Below, piece by piece: positions 33,348 to 44,370 of a stretch of 64,000 bases of DNA (its first letter is position 1; each line of letters starts with the position of its first letter). A program made the position numbers and the translations under genes. This stretch comes from Phlebotomus papatasi (Eukaryota; Arthropoda; Insecta; Diptera; Psychodidae), in NCBI RefSeq assembly GCF_024763615.1, contig NC_077224.1, positions 79,122,712 through 79,186,711 on the forward strand. Direction: 5' to 3'. The notes under the pieces are model-generated. The model was given only the letters and a program-made list of their open reading frames with translations. It made no database searches and was not told the DNA's origin.

Positions 33348-33598
33348 CACTGAGAAAAAAAGACTGAGAAAAACTTTTTTTCCTCATAACTTTAACACTT
33401 TTTAGGTGTAAAAATATATTAACATTTTTTAATGTTAATTTTACACCTTTTTAAGGGTAAAATTAACATGAAAAGGGTAATTTTAACCCCTAAATACACC
33501 TGAAAAGGGTAATATTTACACCGATTTGAGATCAATACTGCAGGGTGAAATTAACATTTCCGGAATGTTATTTTAACTTTTTCGGATTTCTCTTAGTG
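33348..33598. mobile_element. MITE family D, complete copy (inverted orientation)
   Basis: Starts CACTGAGAAAAAAAGACTGA and ends GGATTTCTCTTAGTG. Relative to 31710-31960 it is inverted, which is visible from the order of the CTGCAGGG landmark (33540) and ATGTTAATTTTACACC. The left end carries a short extra repeat of ACTGAGAAAA. The borders are not TA here, so the exact ends may be eroded. Confidence 0.85.
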
Positions 33599-35055
33599 AA
33601 GTTTGGGTTTATCAGAAAGGTCTTGAAATCAATAATAAATCTGAAGCGGTCTCAGTCAGTTATGAAACAATTATGACCCGATTTTGATATACAAAATGCA
33701 TATCTGAGGACCTTTCTGAAATATGTCAACTTACTTGAAATACTATCAATGAGCTTTTGATACAAGAATCAAAAGTCCATTAGCTAATGCAAGCTTTACA
33801 TTATAGATTGTGCTTTTAGATATTTTTACACGATGCAAATACTATACCTACCTTATTAATGCAATCTTAAGTGAGACTTCCTCATTTTCCATCCAGAAGA
33901 AAATAGAAACTTCAAGTGTTTAAATTTTCTTTTATTGCCATATCCTCCCTTAGTTCAACATGTGTTTCACTCTTTTATAGTATTCACACTCATCTTACTC
34001 GCCCTTTTATAGCTGAAGATGACGCAATGGGTGTCAGAGGAATAATGAAAATGAAAGATCCATTTATCTATATGACTACAGAAGAATACTACATGCTCTC
34101 TTCTTTAACAATTGCATGCGTGTTTATGAGATGGAGCATGTTCCGAAAGCCATGTTCTAAACGGAAGAGGGGACAAAAAAGTGAAACAGCACAGCTGAAG
34201 ATGCTAGGAAGAAAAGAAGTCCATACAAACATAACATGGGAAAAAAAGAATGGCAAGAAAAAAATGTGAATGTCGTCTCGTAAATTTTACGTTAAGTGAG
34301 TTGTTCAGATTTGAGTCACATCTGCACCGTTTACATCCATTTATGGTATTGTGAAAGCTCATGGGAGCGAAAAATAATATCCACAGTTGCTTGGAAAGGG
34401 GAGGAGGTAGCATGAAGAACCCAAGGAAACTTTTTTGTTACAACCAGGCAAACAATCCTCCCCATCTCTTCATTTTTAGAATCAAGTCCAAAACCTTCGG
34501 CATCGCAATGTGTGGCTTGCAAGAGGAAAAATTGGAAAATGTTACAGCTCTTGGTATTTGTGTTTCATTGCGAAAAAGGAAATGTATTTTAATTTTATGC
34601 AAATGCTCTTGCCCCATCTCGGGCCTCCCTGAGCCAAATGGCACAAAAGAACAAAATATTTGTTCCATTTTCCTTATTTACATATGGACATAAATCGCCT
34701 AAATTGAGATGAAGGTACCCACATATGATGCTGGAAGGTGAAACACTTTTGGGAAAATGTTTTGGCTTTTCCCACAGGACTTGCAGCACTTTGAAATGAA
34801 TACCAAGGCGCTGAATATTCATTTTCACTTTAGGGATTAATGGCTTTCGTGGTTTACCCAAACAAATATTTTGAATTTACTGCACCAATTCATATGCAAT
34901 CCCCAGTAGCAAAATGTAAAAATCGTGAGTATATCTTATTGCTTTATGACAGTGATACTGCTTATGTCATAGTAGAAAATATCTATCGTAAAATTGTAGA
35001 ACTGTATCAAAAACAGGGATTGAAATCAAAACTTTTACGTAAAGCATACACTGAG
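33599..35055. other. Unrecognised DNA
   Basis: Frames at 33916-34269 (plus) and 34361-34693 (plus), with overlapping minus-strand frames, carry no domain. The first begins at a non-ATG codon. No transposon ends were identified in this stretch. Confidence 0.45.
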
Positions 35056-35370
35056 AGAAAATCGAGTGTGAAAAATGCACAAATCGGGGGTTATTTTTCA
35101 CACCAAATTCTAACCCCGAATCAACCAAACCTCTCCGGTAGTAAATTTGGTAATAGGCGGGGGTTAAAAAGATTGAATAGAAAAAGCAAACCCCATCGGG
35201 TGTAGATTTTACACCGACGCCATGAAATGAATTTGAAACCCCTTCGAGGTTTATTATCACACCAATGATATTTAAAATAGATAAACCTCAATGAGGTTTA
35301 TAGTAGCACCATATATAGTGTAAATTGTAGTACCCCCATCGAGTGTACATATTACACCCATCCCAATAAA
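35056..35370. mobile_element. Putative MITE with repeated ACACC / GGGGTTT words
   Basis: CGAGTGTGAAAAATGCAC with GGGGGTTATTTTTCACACC near 35065-35105, and CCCCCATCGAGTGTACAT with ATTACACCC near 35332-35360, are loosely inverted. Between them the words ATCGGGTGTAGATTTTACACC, GAGGTTTATTATCACACC and GAGGTTTATAGTAGCACC repeat. The pattern resembles other short palindromic elements in this window, but the borders are not fixed. Confidence 0.4.
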
Positions 35371-35479
35371 AGATATAGTTGGTTTTAAAGATACTTTTTT
35401 TTATTTTCACATGAATCCACAGCCTTCAAAATTTTTCAAAATATTAAGTTGGAGTCTATAGTAGTTCCGTTTTCCTTCA

Positions 35480-35800
35480 TCGTAAGTTTATTCTCGAAGA
35501 GCCTGAGTGCACCCCCCTGTCAATATCGTTATTTTAGCAAATTCTCTATAGAGAATTCAAAAATCGAGCGTGAGGGCGGCGCGTGCGGTTGTGCGAAGAA
35601 CTAGTAGTGAACAACTAGCGAATCTGGCGGAAAGACATGCAAACGGCTTTTGACAGTTCTCGCGTGGAGCAATTTCCACGAATTTACTCGCGCAGTTTTT
35701 GTGAAAAATCCGGAAAATAGTGAAGAAAGTTCTTTAAAAACAAGTGCAAAGGTGTGAGAAAACTCTTAATGATAGATCTTAGTGGTGGCAAGTGAAAAAA
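35480..35800 (+). promoter_or_regulatory. CpG-richer segment upstream of THAP exon
   Basis: Between about 35560 and 35700 the sequence is unusually rich in CG pairs for this window (GAGGGCGGCGCGTGCGGTTG, TCTCGCGTGGAGC, TACTCGCGCAG). It sits directly upstream of the first THAP-like exon, so it is a plausible 5' UTR or promoter region. No TATA box or initiator could be chosen with confidence. Confidence 0.35.
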
Positions 35801-36490
35801 ATGATGTGCATTGTGAGAAATTGCAAAAACAGCGACCAGCGAAATCCTCTGGGGGTGTCATTCCACAGGTATTGTGCCCATAATTTTTTTATCAACTTGT
35901 GCTTACCCTAATAATTGGGCTCATAAATAGTCAGATAAATAGGGCTTTTATTGGTATAAGAATTATAAGTGTGCACAAAAAATATAGTGAGAGAGAACAT
36001 GGGAAACTTGGTCGAATTTTGCAAAATCGGCAAAAAATTTTTTGTGCCCAGAGAGGAATTAGGGGTAATGCCCTTCGCAAAAAGTCTGTTATATTTTTTA
36101 ATAGTGATAAACTTTCTTTAATTTAATTAGTGAGATCCTTAATTTGCCCCAACTCAGCTTACATGTAAATTCTATTTAATGAAGAGGGCGGAGGGGGCAA
36201 TTCAATTCAAATCCTTGTTAATCAAATATTTTTATATTGTCGATATATGAATGAAATGAATAAACTAAAGTCGAAAATTCACAACTTTTTGACAAAATTT
36301 CCTCTTTTAGATTTCCAGTAATTTTAGAACTGTGCGCAACTCGTCTGAAGCTCTCAGTTGCACTTGTGGACCGAAATAAAGCCGTATGCAGCCTCCACAC
36401 TTCAATCCATAAAATATTTCACGGAAAAGTGCCTCAAAAGTGAAGCGCTCGAAGTACGTGCGATCCTTTGCTAAAGACTCCCTACCAATC
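35801..36490 (+). pseudogene. THAP zinc-finger domain, two exons, disrupted
   Basis: Exon 1 (35801-35868) encodes MMCIVRNCKNSDQRNPLGVS followed by FHR and ends at a CAG/GTATTG donor. Exon 2 follows an acceptor CCTCTTTTAG (ends 36310), opens with FP in the phase exon 1 requires, and ends at an ATC/GTAAGT donor (36490). Together the frame gives C-x4-C, 40 residues, then C-x2-H (VCSLH at 36384-36398), which fits the THAP C2CH zinc finger (C-x2-4-C-x35-50-C-x2-H). Right there the frame is lost at a CACAC run: HFNP, SKYVRSFAKDSLPIV and the donor lie in another frame, displaced by two bases, and that frame has a TAA after HFNP. The usual tryptophan is not visible. THAP domains bind DNA in transcription factors and in P-type transposases; which one applies cannot be told. 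Confidence 0.55.
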
Positions 36491-37203
36491 GTAAGTCGTA
36501 TTTTTTTTAATTCAAGAAACAAATAGGGGAATATGAGGCAAAATTTGATAAGCGAAAATTCTCAAATTTGGTTGCAATCAATATAGAAGTGACTAAGTCT
36601 TCAAATATTTAAAATAAATAATCTTTATGAATTTCTTTAAATTTTCAAGGTTTCAAGGCAATCAAGTAAATATTACGTAAAATAAAAGCTTTGAGAAATT
36701 TTCGGCCCTCCTTTTTTAAAATAATTACTAACAATCCTTACAGAAGATATAATTTTTACTGTATGTTCTTCTAAAATTCATGAAATATGTATATGTGGTT
36801 TTTTTTCGAAATACGTTGTATCTGCTCAACATGAACTCTATGTCCGTTTTAAGAATCCCTGAATAGAGAAATTTAGTGTTAAAAAACGAAAGATAAGTCC
36901 CATTTTTTTATTCAATATTATAGACACCAATATACTGCTCGAACTCCACACAGAGAGAAGTATATATAAACCTTTGATTTTCTCACCCTATTCCACCCCA
37001 AATTCCCACTATCTACCCCCTCGGACCACTTTCAAGACCGCCCACTCTTGACAACTCTGACTCTGCAATTTTTCAACTCCAAAATATCCGAACGTCAGAA
37101 ACTCCCTCACACACTTCAAAGGATTTTAAAGTCTGACAGGCATGCGTGTGAGACTGTGTGAAATTTGTACTATTTTGAAATGGGGATATCAATATCACTA
37201 TGA
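36491..37203. other. Intron-like AT-rich DNA
   Basis: After the GTAAGT donor there is no recognisable coding sequence until about 37204. TATATATAAACC at 36961 and a pyrimidine-rich block at 36980-37100 (CCACCCCAAATTCCCACTAT) stand out, but no function can be given. Confidence 0.4.
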
Positions 37204-38287
37204 ATGATTGCCACCTTTATGGATAACCTTGCTGAAGATAATGCAAGTGCTTTAAAGAAAGAAAGTCCAAGGATCACAATTGAAGACGTTGCAGAGAGGG
37301 TAAAAAAAAATTTTTTTTGACCCAGATTTGTGGTGATTAGCTGACCAGTACATAATTCTTTTTTATCTTTGTATTTTTTTTAATGTAAAAAACCACCCAC
37401 TTTTCTAAAAAAAAACCTTTAGTTTGGAAGTGGTTTTTGATCTCTCTCAATTCGGTCTGATAACACACAGTCTACGAAGGGACATTTCCATCGTTTCGTC
37501 CTGGAGGCTGGAATCGACGCTAAGACGGCGATAGACGCATGGGAAGGCGGGGGGTAAAAAGACGAAGTGAGATGAAAATAAATTGGCTTGAATTAAAAAA
37601 TGAATTGAAAAACTGATACTTTATTATTTTTGGATACTGCTTGTAATATTCCTGTACAGTAAGGTGGGGTAACTAGATCGCTTTCCGTAAAGTGCTACTT
37701 AAACACTGGTTTTTGGACTGATGAAATTCTTTTTTACTTCTTCTAAATCCATAGAATTATTCAATGTGTTATTCAGAAACATAATATAAAGAATATCAAA
37801 AATATTAAAGAAAATTTATAAAATAATGATAATACTGAAACAAGTCAGCATACACGAACTGGGTCGCATTTTCGATTTTGGAATTATTTTTGCTTTTTCT
37901 CAAAGTTGATTAGTTATATTATGTTACTGTAGTGACTATATTACGGAAATAAAAATATTATTTTAAGTAGATTATCTAGTTAGCGTAGCCATAAACGTCA
38001 TAAACGATCCAGATAGCTAAGTGCCCAGATTAGCACACTTGACTATATACAATCTTAAATTTCCAGGCATTCATTGGTACCACATCTTTTGATGGAAAGC
38101 AATATGCAGAACTACTTGAGTGTGACCATCTCTGTTCTCACATGTCACGATAAAGAGCCTATTTTTATTTTAGATGGAAACAGTCAATGAGAATGGATAT
38201 GCAACATCATACGGTGTAAGAAATCCAGGCAAAGGACACATGAAGATGTCAATCGTATTACCAAAGCTGATTCGAAATAAGTTTTGA
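37204..38287 (+). CDS. Candidate two-exon small ORF, 69 aa
   Basis: Exon A (37204-37299) starts ATG, encodes MIATFMDNLAEDNASALKKE and SPRITIEDVAER, and stops at a GAGAGG/GTAAAA donor in phase 0. Exon B follows a good acceptor (TTTTTATTTTAG, ending 38173) and encodes METVNENGYATSYGVRNPGK and GHMKMSIVLPKLIRNKF before TGA at 38287, also in phase 0. The intron hosts the pogo-derived MITE at 37657-38042. It could be a continuation of the THAP gene or an independent gene. No family is recognised, and both exons are short enough to be chance. Confidence 0.25.
37655..38044. mobile_element. Deletion derivative of the Tigger-like element at 53.2 kb
   Basis: The left end CAGTAAGGTGGGGTAACTAG corresponds to the complement of 54675-54699 (GGTTACCGCACCTTACT). 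The right end corresponds to the complement of 53229-53260 (TCAAGTGCCCTAATCCGGGC). The interior aligns with both flanks of the transposase in the larger copy (ATAATATTTTTATTT, CAGTATTATCATTATTTTA, ATTTTCTTTAATATTTTTGA) but skips the transposase itself. It is in the opposite orientation to the 53 kb copy. It is a clear parent/MITE pair. Confidence 0.85.
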
Positions 38288-38289
38288 AA

Positions 38290-39042
38290 GTATTATAGAA
38301 ACAAATTCTACTCCAATGCAACGAATAAGTTAGAGTTAGCAATTATGTTTTATTATTTCTTACTATTTTTATGCAGAATTAAGAAAAATGATGGACTTGA
38401 TCTTTAATTGTTTCGAATAATTATAAACAGTAATGAATTTATCCTAATTTATAGATAGCTATTTTTAAAATAAATTTATTCTCTATTAAAATTTTTGTTT
38501 TTTTAACCTACTTCAATTTAATTTGCAAGTTTGTGGCAAAATATTTAAATTGTGTCTCATGTTGGATTCACATAATGATTTATACTTGAAATTCTCCTAG
38601 ATCTTTGCAAAAAAAAAACTTCTGGGTAAATTTCTGTCTCGCTTCATAAAAAGACATAAAATAGAAAAGATTTCAGCATCTTACCTCGAAATAATTTAGA
38701 TTACAGTTCTTCAATAACTTGCCAATTTTAGTGTGACAGAACTGTCAGATCTTCAGTAGAAATCTGATTTCTTCAGAAGAAATGGTAAACTTCACAGATG
38801 TGATAATCTTATAATGTGAGTATTTTCTTACCCAAAATATTCTATTTGATTTGATTTGAGATTCTATTTAATGAATATAATATTACTGGTTTGATATTTC
38901 GTTAGCATTATAGTAAATGTAACACTTGATGCTGATATTTAAACATAAGTTAAAAAACAATTCCTTATTTTTGTATTTTCATATGCATTCTATAAAATTT
39001 ATTACCACAACGAAGCAAAAATAATGAGGAATAATAGATGTA
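38290..39042. other. AT-rich DNA without features
   Basis: There is a possible AATAAA-type signal at about 38470 (TAAAATAAATTTATTC) downstream of the candidate small ORF. Nothing else is recognised. Confidence 0.45.
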
Positions 39043-39918
39043 TAGGGTAAATGTCCTAATTAGAAATCATTTCCAGATCCAGATGCTTTAATTTTGACAG
39101 AAGATTCAACACATTAAGTTCATATTTTTTTCTGAAGAGAATTACATAAATTTGCTCCTTGACTCTTCTAGAATGTTACTGTTTAGTGAAAATTCTTTAG
39201 ATATAATTTGAAAACTTCTTAAATACAAGAAAAATTCGCGAGCGTAAAATGTTTCTATTGGAAATATATTAATCCAAATGGAGACAAGGGAAAGTTTCTA
39301 ATTGGAGACAAACAGTGTAAGTGAAACAGCGACGAAAGGCTTCCAAAACCTTGTTAAGTTGCTCCTGAGCGCAGGATTTGTTCTTATTCCTGGTCTTTTC
39401 TTCTTTCCCATCTAAAACAATAAGAAAATCTCTCCAAAAAAAATCATATTTCCGGGGTTTCGTATTGAAGCATTTGCAGACACTTCAGAAAAACCCTTTT
39501 TGTTCACGAAATAGGTGATTATTTCATTTGAAAACTTCACGTATCGTTAACAATAAAGGTTAGCACTTAATTTAACTAAAATTAGCCAGAAATATGACAT
39601 AAATGTTAAACAAAACGAATAAATAACAGTCACTTTATTGTGTTTTTCATTGGAAAACATGGTCGATCGATGAAAAATTCAATGATGAAAAGATACACTT
39701 TTAATTTTTCTGAGAAATGAATAAATTAAAATTTGTGAATATGAATGGATTTTCGCTTTATTTGGAGCAAAATTAACTAAATAATGAAACTGTGGTATAG
39801 GAAATATATAAATATAAAAATTTAATGCTGTCTTTATTATGAAAAAATTGACGTTTCCATTTGGGGTAGCAAAAGATTTCCATTTGGAGCAGGTTTTGAA
39901 TTAGCTTAATTTACCCTA
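39043..39918. mobile_element. MITE, TAGGGTAAATG family, complete copy
   Basis: The body (39045-39916, 872 bp) is flanked by TA. The left end TAGGGTAAATGTCCTAATTA is matched by the complement of TTAGCTTAATTTACCCTA, so the TIR is about 20 bp and imperfect. Repeats of TTCCATTTGGAGC and TTTCTAATTGGAGAC occur inside. A partial copy of the left end is at 6402-6555. There is no ORF of note. Confidence 0.8.
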
Positions 39919-42900
39919 AAGAAACAGTAATTCTGACAATAAAAAAGCATACAAATCCTGAAAACATTGGAAATGATATTTTTAGCGAAAGTGAGAAAAT
40001 AATTCATTTCAAAATGGAATAATTTTACGTCGTATTCTATAATTCTAATACACTCAGCAAAAAATATATAAAATAAAATTCTTCTTCTTCTTCTTCTTCG
40101 CTTTAAAGTTTTAGGCCGGACGTTCTGACAACATCCACACAGCCTATTAAATAAAAATAAATACCAAAAGATTTTACCCCTAATTACATCCCTGTCGAAG
40201 CGCCATCTCTAACAAATTAGATGTACACAACGGGTACTTGAAAAATAACGAAAATTTTTAAAATAACACTAAAAAAAGAACTCACAGTGCAACTTCTAAC
40301 TGTGGGGGGGTTGCCTGAGTGGCAAAGTCTTGTGGATCAGACCAAGAAGACATACCAAGATCTTTGAATCTGGAGAAGACAAGAAAAAAACTTTTGAAAA
40401 GACAATACATGAATTATAACAAAAATAGACTACTTAATGCCCGATTGAAATTGAGAATTTTGTTTGAAAATCGAGTTTATATTATAAGAGGGCATCTTAA
40501 GGAGCTACATTTTGGTATTATACAATTGAAAAAGTAGAATTTTTAATATCTAACTGTTTGGAATTCAAATTACAAAAGAATATCATACTGTAAATGCTTT
40601 ATGATACGGACAATATAATTTATGATTTCCCAATTTGAATATACGGAATATATCGCTCCTTGGAAATTACAAACAGCCAACTCATATTCAGCCATTTTTC
40701 TGGAGACAGAATGAAAGAATCAACTTGATGTAAATAATTATCTCAATTCAATGACTAAACAAAAAAAAACTTATTTCTTTTTCATTTGTATAAGCATTAA
40801 TATAAATATTGAAACATACTCATTTTTTACCTTTTCAAATATATTTTTTATGAGTTAGCTCTTTTTCATTATAAACTATGCATAAATTGTCTTGAAATTG
40901 GAATGACAAGGAATCAACTTTCTTGAGTTAATCCCATGTTTCACAAAAATATGAACGATACATCTATTTTGTGCCCCTTACTTCAAACAAAAATTGCACA
41001 AGCAATCAAGAAGAATAAAATTTAATAGAACTTTTTTAATAACGAAACTTAATGAGACTTATATCATGTGAAAATTTATTAAATTCTCTTTCTATGTGCG
41101 CTAAATCTCAAAATCGCTAAACACTGAGTTAGCTATCTGTAATTTCTAAGGAGCGATATATTTGTATAGCGTACATTTAATATGGCCATCTGATTTTGCT
41201 TTTTTTAAATTAAATAAATGTTCCTAACTTGGAAGATGAATTTTTGTATCAAATATATATAATATTTATATCATTTTGCTGAACTTACCAAGTCATTTGG
41301 AAACTGCTTTGAGGCCTGGCTATTCAAACAATAATTTAATCGGCAGGCCCTGTATGCAGAAGCAAATTCCATTTCGAATTATAAGAGATTGGCCCAAAGT
41401 TCTAACTGAACCATGTTTTCAGTTAGTTCAAAGCGATGCTGTCAATCTCTAAAAGAAACGAATTTAAAAAAATTAGAATCAAAACTTTTAGCATTTTAAT
41501 ATTCAATTTTATAATAATTTATTAATTCGGTACGAAAAAATAAAACATGGAAAGATTAATAATTTATTGGTTCTATCAATGGAACATTTTTAAGCATAAG
41601 TATTTGTAAGTACAACTAAAAAACTATAGTTCCAAATAGTTTTGGTTAAAATTTTTATATTTTAATATCTTGCCAACAATACGGAAAATAATTATCAATC
41701 ATTAAATGTCTCCAATAAAACAAGATACTTGATCTGCAAAAAATATTACTCAATTGATAAAGAATGGAATATTTAAAAAGAAAGTAATTTAAGTTTTAAA
41801 AGCATTTAATGTTGTTTTACTGATTAATGATAATTATGTTTTGGTATTATCTACTACATTTTCTTAATAAAGCATATTTTTTTTTTACTAAAGCATAAAT
41901 AAATGCCGACAAATCAACATTTTATTCAAATTATATAACATACCTATAAGGATTTCGTCACGAGGAGTCATGTGTGCCCTGTTGAAGCAGCCCCAAGGTG
42001 TCTCGGTCAAATTCTGTCTACATGTACCGCTGCAATTCCATCAGAAAAAAATCTCTGAAATAGGGTTTCTATTCGCCAAAACTGTAAAAAAAATAAAATT
42101 ATCAAGAAATAACTAAGTGCAAAATTGGTGAGATGGGTGAGGTGCTGTGTAACTTGCAATTGAATTTTGTTGCAATTTCGAATATTTTTTGGATTAATTC
42201 TTTTTCTCACATACCAACTTCTCACTTAACGATTCTATTTAATTACAGAACATGTAAATAGATATTTACGCAATAATTACACCAAAAGTAAATATTACAA
42301 GCGGAACAGAATTTGTAACTTTCAAGAAAATCAGTTTTTTTCCTCTTTGGCAAATATTTCACCCTATTCACGATATTAAAAAGAAATTTATGCACTTACC
42401 GTTTTGTTTTACGCAATAATATATCCTTTATATCACAATTTTTCCACAAAATAAAATAAAATTCACACGGGCACGCCATTATTGTTTCAAATGGACATGC
42501 AAAGAAGACTGAGACCAAAAGTAATGCGAAAAATTATTGGCGTCTCTTTTTTTTTTGTTAACCCCAAGGAGGTGTTTAAAAAACGCTGTTTAGTGTACTT
42601 TTCACACTCATCTTGTATGTGCTTATCTTTGTTTCTAGTGGTGTAAATTTAACACTAGACGAGTTTTAAATCTTTTATAGCGAATTATTTTCTTTAAAAA
42701 CCCTTTTTTATGCTTTTTTCATATTATAATGAAATGAAAGTGTACTAAATTCATACAAAACATGATCATGATTCTTTTAGATGACAAAAATTACATTTTT
42801 AAGTGTCTTTTCACAGATTCTATGAACGGTGTAGATATAACACTCGGCGGAGTTAACTTTTGTAAAAAAGAGAGAAAATAAATCTTGCAAATGCTAATGT

Positions 42901-43155
42901 TACACGTTATTATACGTTAGTAACAGATTTTGAAGTTAATGGCTCAGTAACGAGAAGCATTTTGATTAAGCATTTATTATAAATCATATAAACTGATAAC
43001 ATTTAATTATGCTAAATATTATTTCAGAAAACATTCTTATTTTGTCAATGATGTACTTTCATCTTGTAATACTAAATCTCAAAAAAAAAGTTTTATTTTA
43101 TTTTTATTTAAAATCGGGAAAAATTTCTTAATTGTGTTCGTGTAAACGGATCCAA
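39919..43155. other. Very AT-rich DNA with a short microsatellite
   Basis: A (CTT)n run occupies about 40081-40099. Next to it AAGTTTTAGGCCGGACGTTC is locally GC-rich. Frames at 40319-40537 and 42007-42225 have no domain. TCTAAGGAGCGATATAT near 41150 and ATATATCGCTCCTTGGAAAT near 40647 are inverted relatives about 500 bp apart and may be the ends of an unrecognised element. Confidence 0.45.
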
Positions 43156-43159
43156 ATCG

Positions 43160-43960
43160 GAAAATTTTCAGGTGGGTGTTGGACTGCGCTAGAGAGGTGT
43201 GCTCAATCACCATTGTTGTTCATATTGGGCAAGTTAATGGAGCACAGTCGGGGTCAGAATGTGATTCGTATTGGGGATTTCAGGGTGAGCCATCTTTGCA
43301 GATGATTTGGTTCTTTTTGAATTTTGATTTATAAATGTTTGTGCCGAAAGAGGTATGAAGGTAAACGACCTTAATTCGGTGGTGATTTCTCGACGGCCTA
43401 TAATGTGCTCTACGTTAATGGAATCCTATTAACACAGGTGGAGAAGTTCAAGTATCCCGGGGGGGACGAGTAATGGTAAGATGATGGATGATCGCGAATC
43501 GGTCAAGCTTCTGCAGTTATGAGGGAGCTTGGCATAAATGTGGTGAGGAAAGCCGAGCTTAGCTGTTCGGCTTAATTATCGGTCTTCAAAAATCAAAATT
43601 CTCACCCTATGGTTATGAGATTTGGGTAATGACCGAAAAAGTAAGATCGCGAGTACAAACTGCCGAGAAGAGGTATCTCCGGGCGGTTAAGGGAATCACT
43701 CGTCGAGATCAAGTGAGGAATGTGGTCATTCATGAGAAGCTAAAAGAGTCGACGAGGTGCTTCTTTTAGTTGAGAGATCACAACTTCGTTGGTGTGGTTA
43801 TGTTCAACGCATTAATGGAGAAAGCTTCCCCTAAAAAGTTATGCAAGCTATTGTGAGGAGACCGCGACCTCGGGGCAGACATAGAACAAGATGGCTGAAT
43901 TGGAGCGCCTTGAGATCAAACCCGAATATCTTCCTATAGACTGGGGCTGTAGGGCTATAG
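43160..43960 (+). pseudogene. Non-LTR reverse transcriptase pseudogene
   Basis: Across shifting plus-strand frames I read ALERCAQSPLLFIL (the 'G..QGcaLSPlLFil' box), FADDLVLF at 43295-43318 (the catalytic FADD/YADD box), VNGILLTQVEKFKYPGG (the 'v..fkYLG' box), then EIWVMTEKVRSRVQTAEKRY, LRAVKGITRRDQVRN and LRSQLRWCGYVQRI. This succession is characteristic of non-LTR retrotransposons whose thumb region carries 'aE.rmLRw..GvtrrDr.rN' and 'LRWfGHv'. At least four frameshifts or stops are present. No endonuclease domain is present upstream. The clade is not assigned. Confidence 0.8.
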
Positions 43961-43964
43961 ACAA

Positions 43965-44370
43965 GCTAAATCCCTGGTTTGAGGTCCTTTGCCAGCCAGA
44001 AGCAAGTTCCTGCTGAAACTATACAAGGATGATTTTAAAAATATGGTGGGTATCTTTATAGAAGGAATTTATAGCAGCAACAGCAGCCTTATTTAGTGGC
44101 TGTTGTGTTGCTCTTGAAACTGTAGATCACTTCCCTTTTGGGTGCCCGATACTACAAACCTGTAAGAATAAACATCTCTTACAAAACAAAACAGTTGATT
44201 TGTTGCCAAAGAATATTCTTGAGTTTATTCAAAAACCAAACTGGTTTTAATCCCAAGAAATGGCACATGAGGATACAAAGGGCTTTCTAGCCTAGGTGTT
44301 AAAGCCCGCTCTTATTCAATCTAATCTAAATATCGGTATGTATTATTATTATTATTTTAATATTATTAAT
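43965..44370 (+). pseudogene. 3' fragment of another LINE, zinc-knuckle region
   Basis: A frame from about 44101 to the stop at 44250 reads CCVALETVDHFPFGCP, LQTCKNKHLL and LPKNILEFIQKPNWF. This is the 'C..C...ET..H.l..CP...' zinc-knuckle end of many R1/jockey/CR1-type second ORFs. It is followed by a 3' UTR (CTAGCCTAGGTGTTAAAGCC) and an (ATT)n tail at 44338-44356. It directly follows the pseudogene at 43160-43960. Either the two belong to one element or this is a separate truncated insertion. Confidence 0.6.

Noticed and set aside
34204..34861. Overlapping short frames on both strands as a possible gene
   Set aside because: No frame dominates, no splice sites are consistent and no domain is recognisable.
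40314..40400. tRNA-like start (GTTGCCTGAGTGGCAAAG)
   Set aside because: There is no B-box at the proper distance and no clover-leaf folding.
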